Counted from the first letter of the stretch, positions 26,247-37,443 are shown. The stretch is DNA of 64,000 nt from Rhizobium sp. 18055 (GCF_902706285.1 NZ_CACSKD010000004.1:1-64000); one strand, 5' to 3'. Program-made: numbers and translations. The notes: a model not told the origin generated them from the letters alone.

Positions 26247-27509
26247 TTACTTGGCGTCGTCGATGGCCTTCACGAGTTCTTCGACGGCCTGATCGGAAGT
26301 CTTGATCTGGCCGTGGACGAACTTTGAGACGACGTCCTTGTAGGCGTTGGCGACAGCCGGAGGGGCGCCGTAGCCCTGTGCCAGCGAGCCGAACAGCGTG
26401 CCGCCCTCGTTGGCAGCCTTCAGGTCGGCGATGCCCTTCTTGCCGCAGGCGTCGAAGTCGGTATCCGGAACGTCGGTACGGGCCGGAACCGAACCCTTGA
26501 CGACGTTGAAGGCCGACTGGAAGCTCTTCGACAGCGTTGCAGTTGCCAGCGCCACCTGGGCAGCCTTGCGATCGTCAGGCACGTTGAACATGCCGAACAT
26601 GTCGGAGTTGTAGATCACGCTGCCATCGGTGCCCGGGAAGCGGTAGCAAAGGAAGTCGGTGTTCGGCGTCTTCTTGGCCGCCACGAACTCGCCCTTGGCC
26701 CAATCGCCCATCACCTGCACAAGCGCATCGCCCTTGATGACCATGGCGGTCGCAAGGTTCCAGTCGCGGCCCGAGAAGTTCGGATCGACATACTTGATCA
26801 GCGTTGCGAGGTTGTCGAACGACTTCTTCATCGTGTCTGATTTCAGAGATGTCTCGTCGAGCTCGTTGAAGGCCTTCTTGTAGAACTCGGGCCCGCCGGT
26901 CGAGAGGACGACCGAGTCAAACATCGTCGCTTCCTGCCAGTTCTGACCGCCAAGGGCCAGCGGCGTGACGCCGGCAGCCTTGGCCTTGTCGAGCAGGGTT
27001 ACCAGGTCGTCGAAGGTCTTCGGCTCGGTGCCGCCGATCTTGTCCATCACAGCCTTGTTGATCCACAGCCAGTTGACCGAGTGAACGTTGACGGGCGCTG
27101 CGACCCACTTGCCGTCATAAACGGAGAACTTCTGCAGCGCTTCCGGGACGGACTTGTCCCAGCCTTCCTTCTTGGCGGTTTCGGTCAAGTCACCCATGAC
27201 GCCGGCCTGGGCGTAGTCGAGCACGGTGTAGCCGAGCATCTGCGAAGCCGTCGGATAGGTGCCGGCGGCAACCATCGCCTTCAGTGCAGTCATGGCAGCA
27301 TCGCCGCCGCCGCCGGCGACCGGCACGTCTTTCCATGCATAGCCTTCCTTCGCCAGATCGCCCTTCAGAACGTTGAGGGCCGCAGCCTCGCCACCAGATG
27401 TCCACCAATGCAGCATCTGAACTTCTTTTACATCATCAGCGCGTGCCAAGCCGCCCGAGGCACCCATTGCCAATGCGACCATTGCGGTCGCCGTTAGAAA
27501 CCTGCGCAT
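26247..27509 (-). CDS. ABC transporter sugar-binding protein (CUT1)
   Basis: A 420-residue periplasmic binding protein with a signal peptide (MRRFLTATAMVALAMGASGGLARA, cleaved before DD). The mature N-terminus KEVQMLHWWTSGGEAAALNVL is typical of carbohydrate-binding family 1 proteins (MalE-like). Later stretches are LQKFSVYDGKWVAAPVNVHS, VNWLWINKAV and PKTFDDLVTLLDKAKAAGVTPLALGG. It captures the substrate for the two permeases. ATG 27509 is set by GGGAG, which sits inside a hairpin loop (27510-27530). The ligand is unknown; the family takes mono- and oligosaccharides or polyols. Confidence 0.92.
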   Translation of the reverse strand: MRRFLTATAMVALAMGASGGLARADDVKEVQMLHWWTSGGEAAALNVLKGDLAKEGYAWKDVPVAGGGGDAAMTALKAMVAAGTYPTASQMLGYTVLDYAQAGVMGDLTETAKKEGWDKSVPEALQKFSVYDGKWVAAPVNVHSVNWLWINKAVMDKIGGTEPKTFDDLVTLLDKAKAAGVTPLALGGQNWQEATMFDSVVLSTGGPEFYKKAFNELDETSLKSDTMKKSFDNLATLIKYVDPNFSGRDWNLATAMVIKGDALVQVMGDWAKGEFVAAKKTPNTDFLCYRFPGTDGSVIYNSDMFGMFNVPDDRKAAQVALATATLSKSFQSAFNVVKGSVPARTDVPDTDFDACGKKGIADLKAANEGGTLFGSLAQGYGAPPAVANAYKDVVSKFVHGQIKTSDQAVEELVKAIDDAK

Positions 27510-27530
27510 TTGAAAACCTCCCGTTTTCAA
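27510..27530 (-). promoter_or_regulatory. ribosome binding site inside a hairpin loop
   Basis: On the minus strand, TTGAAAAC then GGGAG then GTTTTCAA and directly ATG. The two arms are a perfect 8-bp inverted repeat and the loop is exactly the Shine-Dalgarno sequence of the binding-protein gene. This could control translation of the most abundant protein of the operon. Confidence 0.6.
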
Positions 27531-27613
27531 GTTCGCGAAACGGGACCCATTCCCGTTCCGTATCCCCCGCCCTCCTCGAGCGTGGTTTCTGCAAGCCGGC
27601 TTTGGGCCAGCCT

Positions 27614-29122
27614 TTAGCTGCGCGGCATCCACCAGTTGGTGCGGCTGCCGATATGCATGTTGAGCGTCTTCGTCTCCGTGTAGTCCTCGACCGCATGGCG
27701 GCCGAGTTCGCGGCCGAGGCCGGACTGCTTGTAACCGCCGAACGGAAGCTCGGAGGCGCCGTCCATGAAGGTGTTCATCCACACGGTGCCCGCCCGCACC
27801 CGGCGTCCAACCGTCAGGCAGGTGTCGAAATCCTTGCTCCAGACACCGGCGGACAGGCCGTAGTCGATGGAGTTGGCAATCTCGATTGCCTCTTCCGTGG
27901 TCTCGAAGGTCAGCACCGACAGAACCGGGCCGAACACCTCCTCGCGGGCGACCGTCATGCCGGGTGTCACCTCCGAAAGGATCGTCGGCGCCATGAACTG
28001 GCCCATGCCGAGATCGAGCGCCTCGCCGCCATGTGCAACTTCAGCGCCTGCACTCTTGGCCGCCGCGACATAGCCGGCGATCTTGTCGAAATGCTGCGGC
28101 GTGATGATCGCGCCGACCTGCGTTGTCGGATCCAGCGGATCGCCGACCTTGACGTTCTTGGCCAGCGCCGCGACGCGGGCAACGACGTCCTTGGCGATGC
28201 TCTTGTGCAGGATCAGCCGCGAACCGGCATTGCAGCATTCGCCGGCATTGAAGTAGGCGCCGAACACAGCCGCGTCGATGAAGCCGTCGAGGTCGGCATC
28301 CGGGAAGACGATCTGCGGGTTCTTGCCGCCGAGTTCGAGCGAGACCTTCTTGAGCGTCTGCGCCGCATTGGTCATCGTCAGCTTACCAATGCCGGTCGAA
28401 CCGGTGAAGGAAACCATATCGACATCGGGATGCGAGGTCATGACCGCGCCGACCTCAGCACCCGTACCGGTGACGATATTGACCACGCCATCGGGAACAC
28501 CCGCCTCCTGCAGGATCGAGCCGAGGAGGACGGTCGAGCCGGATGTGAGTTCGGACGGCTTGACGACGCAGGTGCAGCCGGCGGCAAGCGCAAACGGGAG
28601 TTTCTGGCCGACGATCAGGAACGGGAAATTCCACGGCGTGATGATCGACACGACACCGATCGCCTCGCGCAGCACCACGCCTAACGTGCCGTCACCGAGC
28701 GTGTTGTAGCTCTCGCCGTGCAGATCGCGCGCCAAGGCCGCCGCATAGCGCCAGATATCGACCGATCCGCCGATCTCGCCCTTGACCTGGGTGATCGGCT
28801 TTCCGGCTTCGATTGCATCGAGATAGGCAAGCTCATCGGCCCGTGCGGCGATCAGATCGGCCGCTTTCAGCAGGATCGCGGAGCGCTCCGACGCCGTCAT
28901 CCGTGGCCATGGGCCGGTGTCGAACGCCTTGCGGGCAGCGGCGATGGCGCGCTCGGCATCAGCCTTGGTGCCAGCCTGAAACCGGCTGACGACGACGCCG
29001 TGGCTTGGGGCGACGCGCTCGATCGGCGCGCCATTACCGGAGAGCCACTTGCCGTCGATCAGCATCTTGAAGTCGCGCACCTTCTGATCGGTCAGCGCCT
29101 TCGGGTTCACCAGAACTGTCAT
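27614..29122 (-). CDS. NAD(P)+-dependent aldehyde dehydrogenase
   Basis: A 502-residue aldehyde dehydrogenase. The fold core is VVSIITPWNFPFLIVGQKLP, the cofactor loop is SFTGSTGIGKL, the catalytic Glu is in LELGGKNPQIVF, and the catalytic Cys is in NAGECCNAGSRL. The C-terminus has PFGGYKQSGLGRE. It oxidises an aldehyde to the acid (or to acyl-CoA). The start is at 29122, with GGGAG 7 bp upstream; it overlaps the TAA of the enoyl-CoA hydratase gene (TAATG). It likely handles an intermediate between the oxidoreductases and the CoA steps. Confidence 0.93.
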   Translation of the reverse strand: MTVLVNPKALTDQKVRDFKMLIDGKWLSGNGAPIERVAPSHGVVVSRFQAGTKADAERAIAAARKAFDTGPWPRMTASERSAILLKAADLIAARADELAYLDAIEAGKPITQVKGEIGGSVDIWRYAAALARDLHGESYNTLGDGTLGVVLREAIGVVSIITPWNFPFLIVGQKLPFALAAGCTCVVKPSELTSGSTVLLGSILQEAGVPDGVVNIVTGTGAEVGAVMTSHPDVDMVSFTGSTGIGKLTMTNAAQTLKKVSLELGGKNPQIVFPDADLDGFIDAAVFGAYFNAGECCNAGSRLILHKSIAKDVVARVAALAKNVKVGDPLDPTTQVGAIITPQHFDKIAGYVAAAKSAGAEVAHGGEALDLGMGQFMAPTILSEVTPGMTVAREEVFGPVLSVLTFETTEEAIEIANSIDYGLSAGVWSKDFDTCLTVGRRVRAGTVWMNTFMDGASELPFGGYKQSGLGRELGRHAVEDYTETKTLNMHIGSRTNWWMPRS

Positions 29123-29901
29123 TACCATTCTCCCTTGAACTGTGCCGGGCGCTTCTCGCTGAATGCGGCAACGCCCTCTCTGAGGTCAGCGGTTTTCGCG
29201 ACCAGAATTGAACCGAGCGCCTCGACCGCCGTGCCGTTGTCCTCTCCATTGGCCGAAGCGATCATCAGCTTGGCAATCTCCAGTGCCGCCGGGCCACGTG
29301 CGGCCACACGCCGTGCATAATCTCTGGCGGCCTCGACCGCCGTGCCTGTCCCGACAACCATATCGACAACGCCGAACTGACGGGCTTCGTCGGCGGTGAA
29401 GATCTCACCGCCGAGCGCCATCCGGCGCACGATCTGCGCGCCGAACCGCTTGACGAGACGCTGTGTGCCCGACCAGCCGGGGATCATACCGAGGCCCGTT
29501 TCCGGCAGGCCGATCTTGATCTGCTCTTCGGCGATCCTGATATCGGCGGCGCCTGCAAGTTCCAGTCCGCCGCCAAGCGCATGGCCGTTGAGTGCCGCGA
29601 TCAGCGGCACACGCAACGTTGCCAGCCGTTCGAAAACGCGGTGCCCGTAGCGCACCCAGGCGTGCCCGAACTCCTGCGCTTCCATATGGCCCCAGGCCTT
29701 GATATCGCCGCCCGCCGAAAAGGCCTTGCCTTCGCCGGTGAGGATCGCCACGCGAACCGTCGGGTTGGCCTCGACCGCGTCACTGGCGGCAGCGAGCGCC
29801 TTCAGCATGTCGAGATCGAGCGCGTTCAGCTTCTCCGGCCGCGATACCGTCATGATGGCGAGGTGGCCGTCGATCTCGACGCGCACTGTTCCGCTAGCCA
29901 T
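29122..29901 (-). CDS. enoyl-CoA hydratase/isomerase (crotonase family)
   Basis: A 259-residue crotonase-family enzyme. The oxyanion-hole segment is AFSAGGDIKAWG and the second active-site segment is ALNGHALGGGLELAGAADIRIA, with IGLPETGLGMIPGWSGTQRL containing the acidic residue typical of hydratases. It acts on a CoA thioester: hydration, isomerisation or dehydration. It starts 8 bp inside the end of the CoA-transferase gene and is coupled to the aldehyde dehydrogenase gene by TAATG, so the three are one operon. Confidence 0.92.
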   Translation of the reverse strand: MASGTVRVEIDGHLAIMTVSRPEKLNALDLDMLKALAAASDAVEANPTVRVAILTGEGKAFSAGGDIKAWGHMEAQEFGHAWVRYGHRVFERLATLRVPLIAALNGHALGGGLELAGAADIRIAEEQIKIGLPETGLGMIPGWSGTQRLVKRFGAQIVRRMALGGEIFTADEARQFGVVDMVVGTGTAVEAARDYARRVAARGPAALEIAKLMIASANGEDNGTAVEALGSILVAKTADLREGVAAFSEKRPAQFKGEW

Positions 29902-31507
29902 GGAAGGTGCCCTCCAGAATGCGGGCGCTTTTCACCGGGAGCGACAGCCCGATCAGCTCTTCCGAAAAGAGCGCCGCGTCCATAACCTTGAGGTCCTTGG
30001 CGACGACAAGCGGGAATTCGGACTGGTCGAGAATATCGGTCTGCAGATCGATGCCCGGCGCAATCTCGGTGAGGACGATGCCATCGGGCGTGAGCTTCAT
30101 CACGCAGCGCTCGGTGACATAGGTGATGTCCTGCCCCTGTTCGATCGCCCGGCGCCCGGAAAAGGTGACGTGCTCGACCTCGTTGACCAGTTTCTTCAGT
30201 TTGCCCTCTTTTTCGATCACAAGCTTGCCCTCGGTGATCGCCAGCTTGGCACCGGCATTGAACATGCCCGAGAAGACGATCTTCTTCGCCCTTGCGGTGA
30301 TATCGACGAAGCCACCGGCGCCGGCCGTCACATGCGGCCGGAAGGAGAGTTTCGAGACGTTGACCGAGCCGTCCCTGCCGATCTCGAGGAAGGACAGCAG
30401 CGATGCATCGAAGCCACCGCCCTGGAAATAGGTGAACTGGTAGGGCGATGGCATGTAGGCATCGGCATTCGAAGCGCAGCCGAAGGCGAAGTCGAGCAGC
30501 GGTACACCGCCGACGGCACCCTGTTCGATCACCCAGGTCACGGCGCCGTGCTGGCCCTCTTCCATCAGGATGCGCGGCACGTTGGCCGAAATGCCGAAAC
30601 CGAGGTTGACGCAGCTATTGGCCTGCAGCTCCTGCGCGACGCGGCGGGCGATGACCTTCTGGATGTTGAACTCCGGCACACGGAACGTATCGAGAGGCCG
30701 GAAGATCTCGCCTGAGATGGCAGGGTCGTAAAGCGTCTGGGTGGTCTGTTTCTGCTCCGGATCGACGATGATGTAGTCAACAAGCATGCCGGGCACGCGC
30801 ACGTCATGCGGCTTCAGCGATCCCTGCTTGGTGATGCGCTTGACCTGGGCGATGACGATGCCGCCGTTGTTGCGGGCGGCGAGCGCCTGGTCGAGGCCGC
30901 CGAGGTAGGCGCCCTCGTGTTCGTAGGTGAGATTGCCGCGCTCATCGGCTGTCGTGGCGCGAATGATGGTCACATCAGGGATGATCGAGGGGAAATACAG
31001 CCAGTCGTCGCCCTCGAATGAGACGCGCTTGACCACCGGTTCATCGCCGGCGATCGCGTTCATCGCGCAGCCCTGGCGCTTGGGATCGACGAAGGTATCG
31101 AGGCCGATCTTGGTCAGCACGCCGGGGCGTTTGGCGGCCGCCTCCCGGTGCATGTCGAACATAATGCCCGACGGAATATTGTGGGCCGGGATCTCGTTGC
31201 CGGTAACCATCTGCCAGATCAAAGGCGGTTCTGCTGTCGATGGGCCTGACGGATAGGAGCCTCCGATGATCCGCTTCAGCAGGCCTTTCCGGGCGATATG
31301 GTCGATGCCCTTTATGCCGCTCATATCGCCGGCAGCGATCGGATGCAGCGTCGTGAGGTCGCGCGGGTGGCCTGTGGACTCGAACCGCTCACCGATGGCT
31401 TTGAGCATCAAATCGGGGCAGCCAAGCCCGCTCGACGAGGAGACCGAGACGACGGCGCCGTCGGGGATCAGGGCTGCGGCTTCGGCCGGGGTAATGTGCT
31501 TGCTCAT
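29894..31507 (-). CDS. acyl-CoA:acetate/3-ketoacid CoA-transferase (YdiF-like, fused subunits)
   Basis: A 537-residue single-chain family I CoA-transferase. The N-terminal half carries IPDGAVVSVSSSSGLGCPDL, and the C-terminal half carries LGFGISANVPRIL followed by VTWVIEQGAVGGVPLLD, in which the glutamate is the expected catalytic residue that forms the CoA thioester. It would activate a short carboxylic acid produced by the upstream oxidations. ATG 31507 follows GAGAGAG; the earlier TTG is less likely. The gene overlaps the hydratase gene by 8 bp and follows the dehydrogenase gene by 5 bp. Confidence 0.9.
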   Translation of the reverse strand: MSKHITPAEAAALIPDGAVVSVSSSSGLGCPDLMLKAIGERFESTGHPRDLTTLHPIAAGDMSGIKGIDHIARKGLLKRIIGGSYPSGPSTAEPPLIWQMVTGNEIPAHNIPSGIMFDMHREAAAKRPGVLTKIGLDTFVDPKRQGCAMNAIAGDEPVVKRVSFEGDDWLYFPSIIPDVTIIRATTADERGNLTYEHEGAYLGGLDQALAARNNGGIVIAQVKRITKQGSLKPHDVRVPGMLVDYIIVDPEQKQTTQTLYDPAISGEIFRPLDTFRVPEFNIQKVIARRVAQELQANSCVNLGFGISANVPRILMEEGQHGAVTWVIEQGAVGGVPLLDFAFGCASNADAYMPSPYQFTYFQGGGFDASLLSFLEIGRDGSVNVSKLSFRPHVTAGAGGFVDITARAKKIVFSGMFNAGAKLAITEGKLVIEKEGKLKKLVNEVEHVTFSGRRAIEQGQDITYVTERCVMKLTPDGIVLTEIAPGIDLQTDILDQSEFPLVVAKDLKVMDAALFSEELIGLSLPVKSARILEGTFHG

Positions 31508-31512
31508 CTCTC

Positions 31513-33560
<2,048 letters not shown>

Positions 33561-33601
33561 GAAACACCTCCCTTGGCCTCCACCAATAAGCATTGTTAAT
33601 A

Positions 33602-33617
33602 ATTGGAACGTTCCAAT
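33602..33617. promoter_or_regulatory. LacI operator 1
   Basis: ATTGGAACGTTCCAAT is a perfect 16-bp palindrome with a central CG step, as is typical for LacI-family operators, 42 bp upstream of the lacI-type ATG (33560). It likely represses the whole minus-strand operon. Confidence 0.75.
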
Positions 33618-33792
33618 AATGTCAAGTGGCTTTGTGGCGTAGACGCCGATGGAGCGGAACGACAGGACCTGTCCTTTGGTGAAGTAATTGTATTAACTTA
33701 CATAAAACACTGTCATCTCTCTTCGAGCTTCCAGACAGGGCTGTGAAAAAGCAGAGGAGAGCGCTCCGAAATGCAGCGAGAGGCAACATTTA

Positions 33793-33808
33793 ATTGGAAC
33801 GATCCAAA
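33793..33808. promoter_or_regulatory. LacI operator 2 (imperfect)
   Basis: ATTGGAACGATCCAAA matches operator 1 in 14 of 16 positions. The copies are 191 bp apart, close to 18 helical turns, a spacing that would allow DNA looping. No gene is obviously controlled from its right side. Confidence 0.5.
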
Positions 33809-34096
33809 TACTCTTGCCCCTATGGACCCACGAGGTCACCCGCCGGATGACGGCGACGATAAGATCCACACCTCGCAAGGTCTGCGCGCTCAAACAACAG
33901 GGGCGAGAGGTCAGTTCGGAGTGAACTGCACGCTCACCTTCTCCAATCGTTCACCACGCTCTTTCGAGACGCATACTGCTTCTGACCATTTCCTAGGGTG
34001 CGATCTGATCTGCAAGATAATCGAACTGACTACTCCCGTGGTCAGCACAGCTATTGCATTGTCGAGCCCTTCAAGGTCGCACCTTCGCCCATCAGG
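33809..34096. other. intergenic stretch, no gene recognised
   Basis: No recognisable gene or strong secondary structure is seen between operator 2 and parE. Confidence 0.5.
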
Positions 34097-34390
34097 CTAT
34101 ATTGAATTGCTTGCCCAATCTTCATGCCCGTGGCGAATTCGTATGATGAAAATTGTCCCGTCTTCGTCTAACCGATAGACAATGAGATGCGCCTTGAACG
34201 GATGAATTCTGACAGGCGGGTCAATCTCATTTCTTTCGCGCGCGATGCATGGATTATCGGATATCATATCCAGTAAAGCGAAAAGGTCATCGTGATAGCG
34301 ATGCGCCTCCCCGACTCCGAATACACGGACACCTTGTTCGGCGATCGCGATGATATCCTCTTCCGCCTCGACAGAGAGCTTAAAGCTCAT
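34097..34390 (-). CDS. parE: ParE-type toxin
   Basis: A 97-residue RelE/ParE superfamily protein. It has the N-terminal KLSVEAEEDIIAIAEQGVRVFG, the middle LLDMISDNPCIARERNEI and the C-terminal RIHPFKAHLIVYRLDEDGTIFIIRIRHGHEDW, the compact toxin fold. ParE proteins poison DNA gyrase. It overlaps parD by 4 bp (ATGA at 34387-34390), the normal order antitoxin then toxin. It likely stabilises the surrounding DNA. Confidence 0.9.
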   Translation of the reverse strand: MSFKLSVEAEEDIIAIAEQGVRVFGVGEAHRYHDDLFALLDMISDNPCIARERNEIDPPVRIHPFKAHLIVYRLDEDGTIFIIRIRHGHEDWASNSI

Positions 34391-34629
34391 GATTTCTTGG
34401 CACGAGCCACTGCCTCGGCAAAGAGTTCATCCTTGGATCGGATACCGGACCCACTTTGGAGCCCAGCATCGACGAAGCTCTGCATGGCCGCGATCTTGTC
34501 ATTCCGCGCTTGGTCGCGTCGGATCAAATCGCGCACGTAATCGCTAGCATTGGAATATCGTCCGGTTCTAGCCTGCGCCTCGACCCAATCCTTCATTGGG
34601 TCGGGTAGAGATACATTCATCGTTGCCAT
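34387..34629 (-). CDS. parD: ParD-type antitoxin
   Basis: An 80-residue protein with an N-terminal ribbon-helix-helix: MATMNVSLPDPMKDWVEAQA, then GRYSNASDYVRDLIRRDQ. The basic, disordered-looking C-terminus (ELFAEAVARAKKS) would cover the toxin. ATG 34629 follows GGAGTT; the longer frame lacks this. The ribbon-helix-helix should autorepress the pair. Confidence 0.9.
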   Translation of the reverse strand: MATMNVSLPDPMKDWVEAQARTGRYSNASDYVRDLIRRDQARNDKIAAMQSFVDAGLQSGSGIRSKDELFAEAVARAKKS

Positions 34630-34909
34630 TGGCGAACTCCATTTGCAGAGACCATAACCGGCCTTGGCAAAGATTGTCAAATATGATCGCTTGCGCCGCT
34701 AACTTGGCAGGGGTGAAAGCTCCAAGCCATCGCTTTGGTTGAGTTTTTACGCTTTTTCCCGAACGGCTCACGACGCTCGTTGTGCTGTTAGCCACGGCCG
34801 GTTGTTCGACTTTTTACCCTTATTTATCCCAGGTCATATGACCGGCGGTGCTAATTCTTTTTCCAGAGGTGCAGATGTGGATCGGCACCCATTTTGGAAG
34901 GTGAGGATC
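34630..34909. other. promoter region between parD and the exported hydrolase
   Basis: It contains the direct-repeat site at 34813-34827 and a weaker half-site pair near 34746. No other gene is seen. The open frame extending to 34739 is not needed, because ATG 34910 starts a signal peptide. Confidence 0.5.
34813..34827 (+). promoter_or_regulatory. direct-repeat operator candidate upstream of hydrolase 34910
   Basis: The site reads TTTACCCTTATTTAT, with half-sites 10 bp apart, 83 bp before ATG 34910 and in the orientation of the gene. It differs from the consensus only in the last base. Confidence 0.55.
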
Positions 34910-35881
34910 ATGAAAAAGCATCTCGTTAGCGCCATCGCACTTCTTATTGCCATCTCACCCGCTGCGGCCGAAGCCGGCTGCGAGCCTAACAACACGGTCA
35001 TCGCCGCGAAAGCCGTTCCCGTCATTCAGTACAAGAACACAATGATCGACGGCGTGAAGGTCTTCTATCGCGAAGCCGGCCCGAAGGACGCGCCGGTTCT
35101 GTTGCTTCTGCACGGATTTCCGACCTCGTCGCACATGTTCCGCAACCTCATTCCGCTGCTTGCCGACCGCTACCGCGTGATCGCACCCGACTATCCCGGC
35201 TACGGCCAGAGTGACGCTCCCGACCATACGAAGTTCGAATACACCTTCGCCAACCTGACCAACATTGTCGACAAGTTCAGCGAAAAGGTCGGAGCCAACA
35301 GCTACAGCATGTACGTCATGGATTACGGCGCACCGATCGGATACCGGCTGGCGCTCAAGCATCCCGACCGGGTTGAAACGCTGATAGTCCAGAACGGCAA
35401 CGCCTACACCGAGGGCCTCGCGGCATTCTGGGACCCGATCAAGGCATACTGGGCCGAGAAAACGCCGGAACGCAGGGAAGCATTGGCCGGCCTGGTTACC
35501 CTCGAAACCACGAAGTTCCAGTACACCGATGGTATGGGCGATGTGGCGCATATCAGCCCAGACAACTGGGTTGTCGATCAGGCCTTGCTCGACCGCCCTG
35601 GCAACAAGGACATCCAGCTCGACCTCTTGGGCGACTACGGCAGCAATGTGCCGCTTTACCCGCAGTTCCAGGCCTTCTTCCGCGATCACCAGCCGCCGAC
35701 GCTGATTGTGTGGGGCAAGAATGACAAGATCTTCCCAGAGCCCGGCGCGCATCCCTATCTTCGCGATCTCCCCAACGCCGAGATGCACATTCTCGACAGC
35801 GGCCATTTTGCCCTTGAGGACAAGCTCGACGTGATGGCGCCCCTCATCCGGGATTTTCTCGACCGCAAGCTTTGCAAGTAA
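34910..35881 (+). CDS. exported alpha/beta hydrolase, epoxide hydrolase/dehalogenase type
   Basis: A 323-residue paralog of the hydrolase at 10142, with its own signal peptide ([20 protein letters not shown], cleaved before EAG). The oxyanion loop is [15 protein letters not shown]. The nucleophile Asp is in VMDYGAP, the acid in WGKNDKIF and the His in GHFALED. The mature domains are nearly superimposable with the first copy. GGAAGGTGAGG precedes ATG 34910. It is the first intact gene of module B and is followed by a hydrolase remnant and an isochorismatase-like gene. The substrate is unknown. Confidence 0.88.
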   Translation: MKKHLVSAIALLIAISPAAAEAGCEPNNTVIAAKAVPVIQYKNTMIDGVKVFYREAGPKDAPVLLLLHGFPTSSHMFRNLIPLLADRYRVIAPDYPGYGQSDAPDHTKFEYTFANLTNIVDKFSEKVGANSYSMYVMDYGAPIGYRLALKHPDRVETLIVQNGNAYTEGLAAFWDPIKAYWAEKTPERREALAGLVTLETTKFQYTDGMGDVAHISPDNWVVDQALLDRPGNKDIQLDLLGDYGSNVPLYPQFQAFFRDHQPPTLIVWGKNDKIFPEPGAHPYLRDLPNAEMHILDSGHFALEDKLDVMAPLIRDFLDRKLCK

Positions 35882-35933
35882 CGCATCTCGCGGGGTCGCC
35901 GGCCCCGCGGCCAACCTCCTTAAAGGAAGACAC

Positions 35934-36008
35934 ATGACCAATTCCATTTTGGGCGCCCAAGCAGCTGGCGCGCCATCCCTCTCGGTCGTTCTTGTACATG
36001 GCGGATGA
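35934..36008 (+). pseudogene. N-terminal remnant of another alpha/beta hydrolase
   Basis: The frame starts with ATG 35934 after AAAGGAAG, encodes MTNSILGAQAAGAPSLSVVL then VHGG and stops. SVVLVHGG is the first strand and oxyanion start of a small alpha/beta hydrolase. The rest is gone; the following bases to 36078 encode a different short tail (DFVARNLTKQLKLKQG) before a stop. A deletion removed nearly the whole gene. Confidence 0.55.
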
Positions 36009-36083
36009 GATAGTCCCCATCATATGCGACTTTGTCGCCCGGAACCTGACCAAGCAACTCAAGCTCAAGCAAGGCTAACGACC

Positions 36084-36761
36084 ATGTACAACAGCAAATC
36101 CAAGTCGAGCGTGCTTCCGACCGGCGGCGGCGCGGCCCTCATCGACCCCGCCGACGCCCTTATCCTGCTTCTCGATCACCAATCGGGGCTGTTCCAGACG
36201 GTCAAGGACATGTCGATCGCCGATCTCCGCCGGAATGTGGAAGTGATGGCCAGGCTCGCCACGCTGCTAAATATCCCGGTGATCACCACCGCTTCGGAAC
36301 CTGCCGGCACCAATGGTCCGCTGATGCCCGAAATCCACGAAAAAGCTCCACATGCCGTCTATGTGCCGCGCAAGGGCGAAGTAAATGCGTGGGACAATGA
36401 GGATTTCGTCGCCCGGGTTCGCTCGACCGGCCGCAAGACCCTCATCATGGCAGGCGTCTGGACCAGCGTCTGCGTAATGTTTCCGGCGCTCGACGCCCGC
36501 GCCGAAGGCTACGACGTCTACGCGGTCCTCGACGCGTCAGGGGACCCGAGCGAAATGGCCTCGCGCATTTCGCTTGCCCGCTTTGTGCAGGGCGGCGTCA
36601 AGCCGACATCGACCAACGCATTGCTGTCCGAACTCCACCGCACCTGGGCGCGGCCAGAGGCTGCCGAACTCGGCAAGCTCTACGGACTTGTCGCGCCCAA
36701 CTATGCAGCCGTGGCCGAGAGCTACGCACGCGCGCAGCAAGCAGCGCGAGAGGCAATCTAG
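36084..36761 (+). CDS. isochorismatase-like cysteine hydrolase
   Basis: A 225-residue protein. The catalytic triad of the family is visible: Asp in LILLLDHQSG (D31), Lys in YVPRKGEVNAW (K97) and Cys in AGVWTSVCV (C130). Members hydrolyse amide, imide or vinyl-ether bonds. It is closest in pattern to the family members acting on cyclic imides or hydantoin-like products, but the substrate cannot be told from sequence. It sits 203 bp after the exported hydrolase and 52 bp before the PNPOx-like gene, so the last two are probably cotranscribed. Confidence 0.88.
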   Translation: MYNSKSKSSVLPTGGGAALIDPADALILLLDHQSGLFQTVKDMSIADLRRNVEVMARLATLLNIPVITTASEPAGTNGPLMPEIHEKAPHAVYVPRKGEVNAWDNEDFVARVRSTGRKTLIMAGVWTSVCVMFPALDARAEGYDVYAVLDASGDPSEMASRISLARFVQGGVKPTSTNALLSELHRTWARPEAAELGKLYGLVAPNYAAVAESYARAQQAAREAI

Positions 36762-36813
36762 GTCGTCCTCATCCGGCGCCCTACGAACTGACAACACAGA
36801 AGCGAGACACGAT

Positions 36814-37443
36814 ATGACTTATGGTTTCATGGATATCGCGCTAACCCCTGCAGTTCGCAGGGCGCAAGCGGAAATGGGAGCGGACCGTCTCTGGTCCGAC
36901 TTCAAGGGGCACCGCGAATTCGACCGGTTCTCGGCCAGAGAAGCTGCTTTCATCACCGAGCGCGACAGCTTCTATATGGCATCGGTTTCGGAAACAGGAT
37001 GGCCGTATGTCCAGCACCGCGGCGGGCCTGCGGGCTTCCTGAAGGTCCTTGACGATCGCACGCTTGCCTTCGTCGATTACCGAGGCAATCGCCAGTATAT
37101 CAGCACCGGCAATCTGGCGGAGAACGATCGGGTATGCTTGTTTCTGATGGATTATCCTGCCCGCACCCGTTTGAAGATTTACGCCCGCGCTGAGAAGCTG
37201 GCACTCGACGCAGATCCTGTTCTTACGGCGAAAATCACCGACGGTGACTATGGCGCCAAGGCAGAACGCATATTCAAACTGACGCTCGAGGCGTACGACT
37301 GGAACTGTCCGCAGCATATCGTGCCGCGGTACACGGAAGCTGAGTTTATGGCGGCCTCGCAGCACCTTCTGGATATGGTCAGCCAGCTTAAGAGAGAAAA
37401 TGCGGCGCTCCACGAGCGCCTCGACGGCCGACAAAAAGATTGA
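36814..37443 (+). CDS. pyridoxamine 5'-phosphate oxidase-like flavin protein (module B copy)
   Basis: A 209-residue paralog of the protein at 1993-2619. The same stretches occur: [73 protein letters not shown] and [17 protein letters not shown]. The C-terminal tail is again coiled-coil-like (VSQLKRENAALHERL). It is read after the isochorismatase-like gene. Its terminus converges with the STAND regulator ending at 37479. The substrate is unknown. Confidence 0.9.
   Translation: MTYGFMDIALTPAVRRAQAEMGADRLWSDFKGHREFDRFSAREAAFITERDSFYMASVSETGWPYVQHRGGPAGFLKVLDDRTLAFVDYRGNRQYISTGNLAENDRVCLFLMDYPARTRLKIYARAEKLALDADPVLTAKITDGDYGAKAERIFKLTLEAYDWNCPQHIVPRYTEAEFMAASQHLLDMVSQLKRENAALHERLDGRQKD

Noticed and set aside
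34746..34760. Possible additional direct repeat upstream of hydrolase 34910 (TTTACG-N4-TTCCC)
   Set aside because: The second half-site does not match the consensus.
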